From NCBI GenBank assembly GCA_016302505.1, contig JAEDNL010000006.1, positions 1 to 35,271 on the forward strand: 35,271 nucleotides of DNA, written 5' to 3'. Under the pieces are notes generated by a model. The model saw only the letters and a list, made by a program, of their open reading frames with translations. It was not told the DNA's origin and did no database searches. Made by a program: the position numbers and the translations under genes. The stretch is from Bacilli bacterium (GTDB lineage: Bacteria; Bacillota_I; Bacilli_A; RF39; UBA660). Positions 1 through 8,220 of the stretch are shown piece after piece. How positions within the stretch are numbered: position 1 is the stretch's first letter; each line of letters starts with the position of its first letter.

Positions 1-237
1 TTCTTTTTTAGTTTCTTTTTTGTCAAGTACTTTAACATTTGATATATGAATTGGTGCTTCTACTTCAAGAATTCCACCTGTTTCATTTTGACGATTTGGT
101 TTAACATGTTTCTTAACAATATTAACCCCATCAACTAATACTTTACATTCATTTCTTAATACTTTAAGTACTTTTCCTTCTTTTCCTTTATTACTTCCAG
201 TAATAACACGAACATTATCTCCAACTTTTATTTTCAT
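1..237 (-). CDS. rplX: 50S ribosomal protein L24, 3' part cut by window edge
   Basis: L24 is an assembly-initiating protein of the large subunit that binds 23S rRNA near the tunnel exit. Reading the minus strand from the ATG at 237 gives a KOW-type start (MKIKVGDNVRVITGSNKGKEG), the hallmark of L24, followed by the family's GVNIVKKHVKP segment. About 79 codons are visible and the stop lies beyond base 1. It is the last visible gene of the S10 operon, 9 bases after rplN, with a GGAGG ribosome binding site in that gap. Nothing looks unusual in the visible part. Confidence 0.95.
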   Translation of the reverse strand, partial: MKIKVGDNVRVITGSNKGKEGKVLKVLRNECKVLVDGVNIVKKHVKPNRQNETGGILEVEAPIHISNVKVLDKKETKKE

Positions 238-246
238 GCTATCCTC

Positions 247-615
247 CTATAATACTTCTGGAGCTAGTGAAACAATTTTCATAAAGTTTTTATCACGAAG
301 TTCACGAGCTACAGGTCCTAGAACACGAGTTCCTACAGGACTATTATCGTCTTTAATTAGTACACAAGCATTGTCGTCAAACTTAATATGACTTCCATCT
401 GCTCTTTTAACACCTTGAACTGTTCTTACTATAACAGCTTTTACTACTTTTCCTTTTGGAGTATTTGAATTTGGTATTGCTTTCTTGACAGTAGCAACAA
501 CAACATCTCCAATATTACCACTTTTAACTTTGCTTCCACCAAGTACTCTGATTACTAAAAGTTCACGAGCGCCTGAATTGTCAGCAACCTTTAAACGGCT
601 TTCTGGTTGTATCAT
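247..615 (-). CDS. rplN: 50S ribosomal protein L14
   Basis: L14 is a universal 122-residue protein at the subunit interface of the 50S ribosome. The sequence has the family length and its typical opening MIQPESRLKVADNSGARE, and ends in the conserved APEVL. It sits between rpsQ and rplX in the canonical S10 operon order, 14 bases after rpsQ, and is preceded by an AGGAGAG binding site. No anomaly seen. Confidence 0.98.
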   Translation of the reverse strand: MIQPESRLKVADNSGARELLVIRVLGGSKVKSGNIGDVVVATVKKAIPNSNTPKGKVVKAVIVRTVQGVKRADGSHIKFDDNACVLIKDDNSPVGTRVLGPVARELRDKNFMKIVSLAPEVL

Positions 616-629
616 AACTCTCTCCTTTC

Positions 630-887
630 TTAAAGAATAACAGCTTCCTCAACAATACTATCTAATACATATCTTTTAGTTTTAGATAGAGGGCGAGAAG
701 AGACAACTTTAACGATATCCCCTACTTTAGCTTTGTTATCCTCATCATGTACTGAATACTTTTTAGTAGTTTTTACATTCTTTTTGTAAAGTGGATGCTT
801 TTTATAAGTAACAACTGCAATTGTAATTGTTTTATCATTACTTGCACTTACAACTTTTCCAACTAATTCTTGTTTTTTGTTTTCCAT
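630..887 (-). CDS. rpsQ: 30S ribosomal protein S17
   Basis: S17 is a primary 16S rRNA-binding protein with an OB fold. The 85-residue protein shows the family pattern GKVVSASNDKTITIAV, then the HPLYKK segment and the GD-V-V-SRPLSKTKR stretch. Its start codon overlaps the rpmC stop by one base (TAATG), which suggests translational coupling. Its place between rpmC and rplN is standard. Confidence 0.97.
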   Translation of the reverse strand: MENKKQELVGKVVSASNDKTITIAVVTYKKHPLYKKNVKTTKKYSVHDEDNKAKVGDIVKVVSSRPLSKTKRYVLDSIVEEAVIL

Positions 888-1093
888 TATTTACCATCCT
901 CCTTACTTAATTCACGTTCTCTTATGACTGTCTTAATTTTAGCAACCTCATGTCTTAATTCTTTAATTTTATGAGGTTTTTCTAAATTACCAGTAGAAGC
1001 AGCGAATTTTAAATTAAATAATTCTTTTTTATTTTCTTCAAGTTTCTTATTTAAATCTTCAGTGGTTAATTTTCTTATTTCAGCGATTTTCAT
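887..1093 (-). CDS. rpmC: 50S ribosomal protein L29
   Basis: L29 is a small helical protein near the exit tunnel. This 68-residue protein begins MKIAEIRKLTTEDLNKKL and carries the helix with LFNLKFAASTGNLEKPHKIKE, a strong L29 signature. Both ends use one-base TAATG overlaps, with rplP upstream and rpsQ downstream. Function rests on family identity and operon position. Confidence 0.97.
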   Translation of the reverse strand: MKIAEIRKLTTEDLNKKLEENKKELFNLKFAASTGNLEKPHKIKELRHEVAKIKTVIRERELSKEDGK

Positions 1094-1515
1094 TATTTAG
1101 CCACTTCCTTTGCTACAAATTTTGTTTTAATAGGTAATTTATGAGAAGCAAGTCTAAATGCTTCACGAGCAATTTCTTCAGTAACATCAGTCATTTCAAA
1201 CATAATTTTACCTTCTTTAACAACTGCTGCCCATTCTTCAACATTACCTTTTCCACTACCCATACGAACTTCAGCAGGTTTCTTAGTTCTAGCTAAGTGT
1301 GGGAAAATATTAATAAATACTTTTCCTCTTTTAAATGACTTCATATAACGAGTCATAGCAATTCTTGCTGCTTCGATTTGTCTAGCAGTGATATAAGCTC
1401 CCTCTTTAGCCATAAGTCCATACTCACCATAACTTAATGTAGTATTTCCTTTAGCCTTTCCTTCATAACTTATTCTATGAGGTTTTCTATATTTAGTTCT
1501 CTTTGGAATTAACAT
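1093..1515 (-). CDS. rplP: 50S ribosomal protein L16
   Basis: L16 helps organise the A-site side of the peptidyl-transferase centre. I place the start at the ATG at 1515, giving 140 residues beginning MLIPKRTKYRKPHR, the conserved L16 N-terminus. A longer frame runs 37 codons further upstream, but that part is rpsC sequence in another frame, and a strong GGGAGG site lies 7-8 bases before the chosen ATG. The gene therefore overlaps the end of rpsC by 23 bases. Conserved parts include the MGSGKGNVEEW loop. Confidence 0.97.
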   Translation of the reverse strand: MLIPKRTKYRKPHRISYEGKAKGNTTLSYGEYGLMAKEGAYITARQIEAARIAMTRYMKSFKRGKVFINIFPHLARTKKPAEVRMGSGKGNVEEWAAVVKEGKIMFEMTDVTEEIAREAFRLASHKLPIKTKFVAKEVAK

Positions 1516-2170
1516 CTTTTTTACCTCCCTTATTCTTTTTAGCAGGAAGTATTTCACCTTTGTAAATCCATACTTTAACACCAAGTTTACCATAAATAGT
1601 GTCAGCTTCTCTATGAGCATAATCAATATCAGCTCTTAAAGTATGAAGAGGTACAGTTCCTTCTGAATATCCCTCAGTACGAGCCATTTCAGCCCCACCA
1701 AGTCTACCAGAAACAGCAACTTTAATACCAACTGCTCCTGCTTTCATTGCATTTCTAATTGCTCTTTTTTGAACAGCTCTGAATGAAGCTCTATTTTGAA
1801 TTTGAAGTGCAATTGATTCAGCTACTAAAGCAGCATTTAAATCAGGATTCTTAACTTCAACTATTGATAAATAGATTTCTTCTCCAGTTAATTTTTGTAA
1901 TGCCTTTTTATGTCTTTCAATATCAGCTCCACCTTTACCTATTACAACACCAGGTTTAGATGTATTGATAGTAACGTTAGTTCTTTTATTATTTCTTTCA
2001 ATTATGATAGAAGCAACTGAACACCCTTTCAATTCTTTATCTAAATATTTTCTAATATTTAAATCAGCATTTAAATATTTAGCAAAATCTTTAGTTGGTG
2101 CATACCATTTACTTTCCCAGTCTTTATTAATACCTATTCTAAGCCCAACTGGATTTACCTTTTGCCCCAT
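1493..2170 (-). CDS. rpsC: 30S ribosomal protein S3
   Basis: S3 sits at the mRNA entry of the small subunit and contributes to helicase activity. The 225-residue protein opens MGQKVNPVGLRIGINKDW and has the KH-domain loop VIGKGGADIE near residue 75, then the C-terminal S3 domain (GRLGGAEMARTE, and DIDYAHREADTIYGKLGVKVWIY split over the end). A short basic tail ends with KEN. Its 3' end overlaps rplP and contains the rplP ribosome binding site. Confidence 0.98.
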   Translation of the reverse strand: MGQKVNPVGLRIGINKDWESKWYAPTKDFAKYLNADLNIRKYLDKELKGCSVASIIIERNNKRTNVTINTSKPGVVIGKGGADIERHKKALQKLTGEEIYLSIVEVKNPDLNAALVAESIALQIQNRASFRAVQKRAIRNAMKAGAVGIKVAVSGRLGGAEMARTEGYSEGTVPLHTLRADIDYAHREADTIYGKLGVKVWIYKGEILPAKKNKGGKKDVNSKEN

Positions 2171-2173
2171 GTG

Positions 2174-2524
2174 TTAGTCCTCCTTCTTAGTCATATTATC
2201 AGTTACGCAAACATAAATATGACTTGTTCTATGATAATTTTTAGCAACTCTTGAGTGAGATGCAGCTTTTCTTCTTTTTAAAGTTCTTCCTTCATTAATA
2301 TAAGTTTCTTTGATTACTAAATTTTCTTTATCAGCTCCAAAGTTATTTACAGCATTTGCAACTGCAGAATTTAGAACTTTTATAATTAATCTACTTGCTT
2401 TAGTATTAGTAGTTAGTAGAATAGCTTCAGCTTGAGATACTTTTTTACCTCTAATAAGATCAAGAGTCATTCTTGCTTTTCTAGGTGCAATTTGAGCACC
2501 TTTATGTATACTATAAGTTTCCAT
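2174..2524 (-). CDS. rplV: 50S ribosomal protein L22
   Basis: L22 lines the nascent-peptide tunnel and contributes to macrolide contacts. The protein has 116 residues, with the core IAPRKARMTLDLIRGK and the hairpin region GRTLKRRKAASHSRV expected for L22, although the usual tunnel-loop motif is somewhat altered (the common PRAxGRA is KRRKAASHSRV). It lies 10 bases after rpsS and 3 before rpsC, as in other S10 operons. Confidence 0.96.
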   Translation of the reverse strand: METYSIHKGAQIAPRKARMTLDLIRGKKVSQAEAILLTTNTKASRLIIKVLNSAVANAVNNFGADKENLVIKETYINEGRTLKRRKAASHSRVAKNYHRTSHIYVCVTDNMTKKED

Positions 2525-2534
2525 CTCTTACCTC

Positions 2535-2804
2535 CTACTTCTTGCCGCTTCCAGCATGTCCACCAAACTTACGAGTTAAAGCAAATTCACCAAGTTTGTG
2601 TCCTACCATATCTTCTGTTACATATACAGGAATAAATTCACGACCATTATGAACAGCAAATGTATGTCCTACAAAATCAGGATATATAGTTGAACGTCTT
2701 GACCAAGTTTTAATTACTTCTTTTTTACCTTTTTCATTCAAATCCTTAACTCTTTTTAAAAGTCTAGGAAATGTATAAGGTCCTTTCTTTAAACTTCTTG
2801 ACAT
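2535..2804 (-). CDS. rpsS: 30S ribosomal protein S19
   Basis: S19 works with S13 in the head of the 30S subunit. The 89 residues start MSRSLKKGPYTFPRLLKRV and contain the signature TWSRRSTIYPDFVGHTFAVHNG and GHKLGEFA. Family length and operon position are standard. No oddity seen. Confidence 0.98.
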   Translation of the reverse strand: MSRSLKKGPYTFPRLLKRVKDLNEKGKKEVIKTWSRRSTIYPDFVGHTFAVHNGREFIPVYVTEDMVGHKLGEFALTRKFGGHAGSGKK

Positions 2805-2825
2805 TTGTTACGGTTCCTTTCTTAA

Positions 2826-3656
2826 TTATTTCTTACGTCTACTCATGATTAATTTCTCAGATGCTTTTTTAGTCTTTCTAGTCTTAAGTCCTAATGCTGG
2901 TTTACCCCAAGGAGTCATTGGTTGTGCACGTCCTACTGGAGCTCTACCTTCACCACCACCATGAGGGTGATCATTAGGGTTCATAACAGATCCACGAACG
3001 GTAGGTCTTACACCCATATGTCTTTTTCTTCCAGCTTTCCCCAAGTTAACTAATTCATAATCAGTATTTCCAACTTCACCAACAGTTGCACGGCAAGTTC
3101 CAAGTACCTTTCTAGTTTCACCACTTCTAAGTCTTAAGATAACATATTTTCCTTCTTTACCTAGAATTTGTACGCTAGAACCAGCACTTCTTGCAAATTT
3201 TGCACCTGCTCCAGGACTTAATTCAACATTGTGAACTAAAGTACCTACTGGAATGTTTTCTAGTGGTAATGCATTACCAATTTTAATATCAGCATTAACT
3301 CCACTTTCAATTTTATCTCCAACTTTTAAATTAAGTGGAGCAATAATATATCTTTTTTCACCATCAACATAATTAATTAATGCGATGTTAGCACTTCTGT
3401 TTGGATCATATTCTATTGAAGCTACTCTACCTTCAATACCATCTTTGTTTCTTTTGAAATCAATTATACGATATTTTTGTCTAGCTCCACCACCAATATG
3501 ACGAACAGTTATTTTACCTTGATTATTTCTTCCGCCTGTTTTACTTTTTTTAACAAGAAGACTTTTTGTAGGAGTCTTTTTAGTAATTTCAGTATTAATT
3601 AAAGTACTCATTCCTCTTGTTCCAGGAGTATTAGGCTTGTAATTCTTTATTGGCAT
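2826..3656 (-). CDS. rplB: 50S ribosomal protein L2
   Basis: L2 is essential for subunit association and peptidyl transfer. The 276-residue protein has the family length, the N-terminal MPIKNYKPNTPGTRGMS, the RNA-binding core and the conserved PNDHPHGGGEGRAPVGR segment that includes the histidine important for peptidyl-transferase activity. It is 10 bases after rplW and 21 before rpsS. A GGAGGG site precedes the start. Confidence 0.98.
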   Translation of the reverse strand: MPIKNYKPNTPGTRGMSTLINTEITKKTPTKSLLVKKSKTGGRNNQGKITVRHIGGGARQKYRIIDFKRNKDGIEGRVASIEYDPNRSANIALINYVDGEKRYIIAPLNLKVGDKIESGVNADIKIGNALPLENIPVGTLVHNVELSPGAGAKFARSAGSSVQILGKEGKYVILRLRSGETRKVLGTCRATVGEVGNTDYELVNLGKAGRKRHMGVRPTVRGSVMNPNDHPHGGGEGRAPVGRAQPMTPWGKPALGLKTRKTKKASEKLIMSRRKK

Positions 3657-3666
3657 ATTTTCCCTC

Positions 3667-3930
3667 CTAGTATTCTATAGAAGATCCTTCAGCAAGTTTA
3701 ACATATGCTTTTTTATAAGCAGAAGTTAATCCTGTATATCTTCCTACTCTTCTTTTCTTTTGTACAACATTTATTGTATTTACGCTAAGTACTTTTACCC
3801 CAAATAATTTTTCAATTTCATTCTTAATTTGAGTTTTATTAGCTTTTTTATTTACTTTAAATACATATACATTATTTGATTTTAAACTTTCACTTTTCTC
3901 AGTAATAACTGGTGCTAAGATAATATTCAT
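3667..3930 (-). CDS. rplW: 50S ribosomal protein L23
   Basis: L23 forms the docking site for trigger factor and SRP at the tunnel exit. The 87-residue protein begins MNIILAPVITEKS and has the VFKVNKKANKTQIKNEIEKLFGVKV core typical of L23, given here only to identify the family. It shares one base with the rplD stop (TAATG), suggesting coupled translation. It is slightly short at the C-terminus compared with some homologues, within family range. Confidence 0.97.
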   Translation of the reverse strand: MNIILAPVITEKSESLKSNNVYVFKVNKKANKTQIKNEIEKLFGVKVLSVNTINVVQKKRRVGRYTGLTSAYKKAYVKLAEGSSIEY

Positions 3931-4553
3931 TAGTTAAGCACCTCCTCAATTTTCTTAACTGAAGATTCGTCAATTAATAAGTAATTAGCTGCAACTAAAT
4001 CTAATACGTTAATTTCATTGAAAGCAACCACAGCAACTTTATTATTGTTACGAGAAGCTAAAAATAAATTTTCGTTTTCATCAGCATATACAACTAAAGC
4101 TTTACCATCTACTTTAAGATTTTTTAACATTTCATTAAATGTCTTAGTTTTATTATCAACTAAATTTAAGTTTTCAACAATTACTAATTCTTTATCTTGG
4201 AATTTAGATGTTAAAGCACTCTTTAATGCTAATCTTCTTTCTTTTCTATTTTGTTTTTTATCATATTTTCTTGGCTTTGGTCCAAAAACAATTCCACCAC
4301 CTGGCCATTGTGGGCTTCTAGTAGATCCTTGTCTTGCATTACCAGTACCTTTTTGTTTATATGGCTTTCTTCCACCACCAGAAACTTCACTTCTAGTTTT
4401 TGTAGAAGCAGTTCCCTGTCTTAATGAAGCCTGAGCAAGAACAATAGCATCATGCATAACAGGTTCATTAACTTCAATATTCCATACAGAATCTTTTAAT
4501 GTTAAATCTTTAACTTTTTCGCCTTTAAGGCTTAATACTTGAGTTTTTGCCAT
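3930..4553 (-). CDS. rplD: 50S ribosomal protein L4
   Basis: L4 binds 23S rRNA and, in several bacteria, represses its own S10 operon by binding the leader RNA. The 207-residue protein has the expected tunnel-loop region with GGGRKPYKQKGTGNARQGS and PQWPGGGIVFGPKPR. It overlaps the rplC stop by one base. Whether it regulates this operon is an inference from other species; a candidate leader lies upstream of rpsJ. Confidence 0.97.
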   Translation of the reverse strand: MAKTQVLSLKGEKVKDLTLKDSVWNIEVNEPVMHDAIVLAQASLRQGTASTKTRSEVSGGGRKPYKQKGTGNARQGSTRSPQWPGGGIVFGPKPRKYDKKQNRKERRLALKSALTSKFQDKELVIVENLNLVDNKTKTFNEMLKNLKVDGKALVVYADENENLFLASRNNNKVAVVAFNEINVLDLVAANYLLIDESSVKKIEEVLN

Positions 4554-5338
4554 TATTCAGAAACCTCCTTACTTTCAGCAGTTTCAGTTTCTTCTTCATT
4601 TGCTACATCGTTAGTATTGTTTTCAACGACTTCATTTTCACTAACAGTAGTTTCTTCAGAAGTTTCTTCTACTACTTCTTCATAAGAGATTAATTCTACA
4701 GGAGAATAATTCTTATCGCCTTTAATAGCGGCTTTTATAAATACATATGAATTTTTTGGTCCTGGAACATTACCACTAACTAATATATAATTATTTTCAA
4801 CATCTACATCAACAATCATAAGATTTTGAATAGTGATTTGTTCATTACCCATATGTCCTGGTAATTTTTTACCTTTTAAAACTCTCATTGGTCTCATTGT
4901 ACCCATAGAACCTACTCTTCTATGATATGTAGAACCGTGAGTTTCAGGTCCACGAGATTGATTCCATCTCTTAATAACACCTTGGAAACCTTTTCCTTTT
5001 GATGTACCAGTTACATCAACAGTGTCTCCTTTGCTAAATACATCAGCACTCAATATTTGACCAAGAGTGTAAGATGATGTATCTAACCCTCTTATTTCTT
5101 TTAAGAAGCGCTTAGGTGATGTATTTGCTTTCTTTACATGTCCCATTTCAGGTTTATTAGATGATTTTTCTTTTTTATCAAAAGCACCTAATTGTAAAGC
5201 ACTATACCCATCTTTTTCAACTGTTTTGATTTGAGTTACCACATTTGGTTTAACTTCAATAACAGTGACAGGTATTAATTTTCCGTCAGTTGTGAATACT
5301 TGAGTCATTCCAACTTTACGTCCTAAGATTCCTTTCAT
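4553..5338 (-). CDS. rplC: 50S ribosomal protein L3 with acidic C-terminal tail
   Basis: L3 reaches into the peptidyl-transferase centre. Residues 1-210 form a normal L3: MKGILGRKVGMTQVF at the start and the TKGKGFQGVIKRWNQSRGPETHGS region. Typical L3 is about 208-215 residues; this one is 261 because of a tail from about residue 215 rich in Glu, Thr, Ser and Asn (EETSEETTVSENEVVENN and on), with almost no basic residues. Such acidic tails occur in some Bacillota; role unknown. It follows rpsJ by 29 bases. Confidence 0.96.
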   Translation of the reverse strand: MKGILGRKVGMTQVFTTDGKLIPVTVIEVKPNVVTQIKTVEKDGYSALQLGAFDKKEKSSNKPEMGHVKKANTSPKRFLKEIRGLDTSSYTLGQILSADVFSKGDTVDVTGTSKGKGFQGVIKRWNQSRGPETHGSTYHRRVGSMGTMRPMRVLKGKKLPGHMGNEQITIQNLMIVDVDVENNYILVSGNVPGPKNSYVFIKAAIKGDKNYSPVELISYEEVVEETSEETTVSENEVVENNTNDVANEEETETAESKEVSE

Positions 5339-5367
5339 TTCTACATTCCTTTCTTAAATTACTTTAA

Positions 5368-5676
5368 TTACTTTTTAATTTGAATTTCAACTCCACTTGG
5401 TAAATCCAAATGAGCAAGAGCATCAATTGTTTCTTTGCTTGGATTATCGATATCAATTAATCTCTTGTGAGTTCTAATTTCAAATTGTTCACGAGAATCT
5501 TTGTACTTATGAACAGCTCTTAAAATAGTAATTTTTTCTATTTCAGTTGGTAGTGGTACAGGTCCACTAACTACCCCACCAGTTCTCTTAACAGTCTCAA
5601 CAATCTTTGCAGCAGCTTGATCAACACTTCTGTGATCAAATGATTTAAGTCTGATTCTTACTTTGTCTTTAGACAT
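5368..5676 (-). CDS. rpsJ: 30S ribosomal protein S10, first gene of its operon
   Basis: S10 is a 30S head protein and also the NusE transcription factor that links ribosomes to RNA polymerase. The 102 residues carry the conserved VRIRLKSFDHRSVDQAA start, the GPVPLPTE loop and the RTHKRLIDI segment. It heads the run rpsJ-rplC-rplD-rplW-rplB-rpsS-rplV-rpsC-rplP-rpmC-rpsQ-rplN-rplX. A strong AAGGAGG site is 8-9 bases ahead of the ATG. A promoter and structured leader lie upstream. Confidence 0.98.
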   Translation of the reverse strand: MSKDKVRIRLKSFDHRSVDQAAAKIVETVKRTGGVVSGPVPLPTEIEKITILRAVHKYKDSREQFEIRTHKRLIDIDNPSKETIDALAHLDLPSGVEIQIKK

Positions 5677-5689
5677 ATTAATTTCCTCC

Positions 5690-5808
5690 TTCGCCTATAA
5701 TTTTTTTATAGACTAGTTCAGCACGAATTACCTGATTTTAAATTAGATTTATAATTCAACCTAACCTGGTGTATCAGCAACCTCGCACATCATCACTAAG
5801 TCGTTTCA
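5690..5808 (-). promoter_or_regulatory. S10 operon leader, probably L4-responsive
   Basis: The roughly 120-base untranslated region before rpsJ contains the segment GAAACGAC ... GCGAGGTTGCTGATACACC (about 5770-5807 on the minus strand). From memory this resembles the conserved leader of Bacillota S10 operons, the element where L4 is thought to bind. A second small hairpin (CTATAA / TTATAG) lies just before the ribosome binding site. The motif match is from recall, not a covariance search. Confidence 0.55.
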
Positions 5809-5812
5809 ACTA

Positions 5813-5841
5813 ATTATATTGCAAAATAAAAGAAAAATCAA
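5813..5841 (-). promoter_or_regulatory. Sigma-A type promoter of the S10 operon
   Basis: On the minus strand TTGATT (5841-5836) is followed by a 17-base spacer and a perfect TATAAT (5818-5813). The -35 box contains the TGA stop codon of tlyA (5840-5838), so the promoter begins inside the upstream gene. Predicted RNA start is near 5806, giving a leader of about 130 bases. Confidence 0.8.
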
Positions 5842-6647
5842 GCATTTTTTACCTTTTTCTCGACTTTTCTTAAAGTTTTAAAAGAATTATCTATTATTTT
5901 TTCAATATTGTAATTATAATTGCTATTATCTTTTTTAAAATATCCTAAGTATTCTATATTACCATCTCCTCCACATACTGGAGAATTAGTAAGATTATTT
6001 ATATAAAATCCATTTTCTTTAAAATTACATATAATATTATTTAATACTTCTTTATGAACTTTTTTATTTAATATTATTCCTTTATATTTTCTAGAAATTT
6101 CACTACCACATTCAAACTGAGGTTTTATAAGACAAATAATTTCATCTATATTAAGAGTAGATAACTTTTTCATTAGTTTAGTTACTGATATAAATGAAAC
6201 ATCTATTGTGGCAATATTTGCATCATTGATTAAATTATTGTCTATATTTCTAAAATCCATTTTCTCATAAACAATTACTTTAGGATTATTTTTGATTTTA
6301 GAAACTAGTTGATTACTCCCAACATCAATAGCATAAATTTTAGATATATTATTTTGAAGAGCACAATCACAAAATCCACCGGTAGAAGACCCAATATCTA
6401 TCATAATTTTATTTTCTAAAATAACATTAAATTCATTTATTGCTTTTTCAAGCTTAAGGCCACCTCTAGAAACATATTTTAAGATTGATGATGATACACT
6501 AATTTCATTATCTTCACTAACTAAAAAAGAACTTTTAGTTATAACAACACCATCACACTTAATATTACCATTTTTAATTTCCATTTGAGCTTTATTTCTA
6601 CTAGTAAAAATATTTCTTTTAACAAGTTCAATATCTAATCTATTCAT
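5838..6647 (-). CDS. tlyA: TlyA family rRNA methyltransferase
   Basis: TlyA proteins are S4-domain / FtsJ-like enzymes that 2'-O-methylate cytidines in rRNA; some also act as haemolysins. Residues 1-60 form an S4 RNA-binding domain (RLDIELVKRNIFTSRNKAQ). Then comes the family signature KYVSRGGLKLEKA and a Rossmann methyltransferase with the SAM loop DIGSSTGGFCDC and AIDVGSNQL. The 269-residue length is normal. The start ATG lies inside the gpmI 3' end (8-base overlap), so the two are probably translated together. In many Bacillota tlyA neighbours recN and spo0A; here spo0A is two genes upstream. It ends in TGA, showing UGA is a stop here. Confidence 0.9.
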   Translation of the reverse strand: MNRLDIELVKRNIFTSRNKAQMEIKNGNIKCDGVVITKSSFLVSEDNEISVSSSILKYVSRGGLKLEKAINEFNVILENKIMIDIGSSTGGFCDCALQNNISKIYAIDVGSNQLVSKIKNNPKVIVYEKMDFRNIDNNLINDANIATIDVSFISVTKLMKKLSTLNIDEIICLIKPQFECGSEISRKYKGIILNKKVHKEVLNNIICNFKENGFYINNLTNSPVCGGDGNIEYLGYFKKDNSNYNYNIEKIIDNSFKTLRKVEKKVKNA

Positions 6648-8145
6648 TTTTAATTATTAAACTCTCCCCAGTCATCTCATTTGGTCTACTAATACCATAA
6701 ACATCAGTAATAGTAGGTATAATATCACATAATGTACCTTCTTTTTTTAATTTATATTTATCACTACATATCACAAAAGGAACTTTATTATTGGTATGAC
6801 CACTAATTATATTTCCGTTCTCATCTTTCATATGTTCACAATTCCCATGATCAGAAGTTATTATCAAATCGTAGAAATTATCCTCAGCCTTCTCTAGTAT
6901 TTTTCCTATACAAAAATCACACACCTCAAGTGCACGTACACACGCTGGAATATTTCCAGAATGACCAACCATATCAGGATTAGCAAAATTAACAAGTATA
7001 AAGTCAAAATCTTTGTCAATCACATCAAGAACAGCTTGTGTTATTTCACCAACACTCATCTCAGGTCTAATATCATATCTTGCAACATTTTGAGAAGGCA
7101 CTAATATTTTATAAAGGTTTTTATCATTAAATTCCTCACAACCATCAAAATAATATGTAACATGTGGATATTTCTCAGATTCAGCAATTCTAGCCTGTTT
7201 AAAATCAAGCTCAGCTAAATAAGAACCAAATGTATTAGTTATAGGTTCATTAGCATAAGCACATTCAACTTTACCATTTAAATCATATAATGATACCACT
7301 CTAATATCTTTAAATTTCTTAGTAGCAAACATATTAAATGTAGGTTCAGTAAAAGCAGAGATTAACTCTTTTAAAGTTTCAGACCTATAGTTAGCAAATA
7401 AAACACCATCACCTTCTTTTATCATAGAACCTTTAGTAATAACACTAGGATTAATATAGTCATCTACTATATTATTTTTATAATGCAATTCTAAGCATCT
7501 TTCATAATCAGAAAAAGTATTACCAATATTATGAACAATAACATCATACGATTTTTTAATCCTATCATAATTATTATCTTTGTCCATCGCATAATATCTC
7601 CCACAAATAGTTCCCAGTGTTCCAAGTCCAAGTTTACCAACTTTTTGCATAAATTTATTAATACTTGTAAGAGCATTTTCATTAATAGAATCACTACTGT
7701 CAGTTATAAAATGAAAAACTACAGATGATACTTTCCTTATCTTAGCAAGAGCCAAACAAGCATATAAATGATCCGTGCTAGAATATACTTTATTATCACT
7801 TATCAAACCTATTATATGTAATGTAGATTTATTATCATTAACATAATCCATTAAATCAAGTAAACAATCATTCTCAAAAAAACTTTTATCTTTAATTTTA
7901 TTATCTATTAAAGTTATTGGCTGAGTAATTATTCTTCCACACCCAATAGTCATATGTCCAGCTTCAGAATTACCAGCTTGATTTTTAGGTAACCCAACAT
8001 CACTTCCAGATGAAGACAATTCACTTACTGAATATTTTTCCATTATGCTATTTAAAATAGGCATATTAGACATTTTAATAGCATTACCAGTATCGCTTTT
8101 GTTAATTCCAAATCCATCTAATATTAACAATATTATTTTTTTCAT
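6640..8145 (-). CDS. gpmI: 2,3-bisphosphoglycerate-independent phosphoglycerate mutase
   Basis: GpmI interconverts 3- and 2-phosphoglycerate in glycolysis using two metal ions and a phosphoserine intermediate. The protein begins MKKIILLILDGFG; a GTG three codons upstream keeps the frame open, but it lies inside the AGGTG binding site, so I use the ATG at 8145 (501 residues). The catalytic serine is Ser60 in GNSEAGH; other metal-binding motifs seen are NFANPDMVGHSG and TSDHGNCE. Length is typical (about 505-510). It follows spo0A by 55 bases and overlaps tlyA. The spo0A terminator ends just ahead of it, so it probably has its own promoter; a weak TATGAT lies near 8170. Confidence 0.96.
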   Translation of the reverse strand: MKKIILLILDGFGINKSDTGNAIKMSNMPILNSIMEKYSVSELSSSGSDVGLPKNQAGNSEAGHMTIGCGRIITQPITLIDNKIKDKSFFENDCLLDLMDYVNDNKSTLHIIGLISDNKVYSSTDHLYACLALAKIRKVSSVVFHFITDSSDSINENALTSINKFMQKVGKLGLGTLGTICGRYYAMDKDNNYDRIKKSYDVIVHNIGNTFSDYERCLELHYKNNIVDDYINPSVITKGSMIKEGDGVLFANYRSETLKELISAFTEPTFNMFATKKFKDIRVVSLYDLNGKVECAYANEPITNTFGSYLAELDFKQARIAESEKYPHVTYYFDGCEEFNDKNLYKILVPSQNVARYDIRPEMSVGEITQAVLDVIDKDFDFILVNFANPDMVGHSGNIPACVRALEVCDFCIGKILEKAEDNFYDLIITSDHGNCEHMKDENGNIISGHTNNKVPFVICSDKYKLKKEGTLCDIIPTITDVYGISRPNEMTGESLIIKNE

Positions 8146-8194
8146 AATATTCACCTACTTAATTTTATCATATATTAAAAAAGTTGTAAAAGAA

Positions 8195-8220
8195 AAATGA
8201 TTAACGAACGTTAATCATTT
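8195..8220 (-). terminator. Rho-independent terminator overlapping the spo0A stop
   Basis: On the minus strand AAATGATTAACG and CGTTAATCATTT form a perfect 12-bp stem with a 2-base loop, followed by TTTCTTTT. The spo0A stop codon (8203-8201) is inside the hairpin, so the last codons of spo0A form part of the stem. Tight loop of two bases is unusual; a 4-base loop with an 11-bp stem is the realistic fold. Confidence 0.7.

Noticed and set aside
7491..7728. Open frames in other phases inside gpmI, and similar ones inside nearly all large genes
   Set aside because: Low-complexity Ile/Leu/Asn-rich translations with no binding site, covered by a well-supported gene on the minus strand.
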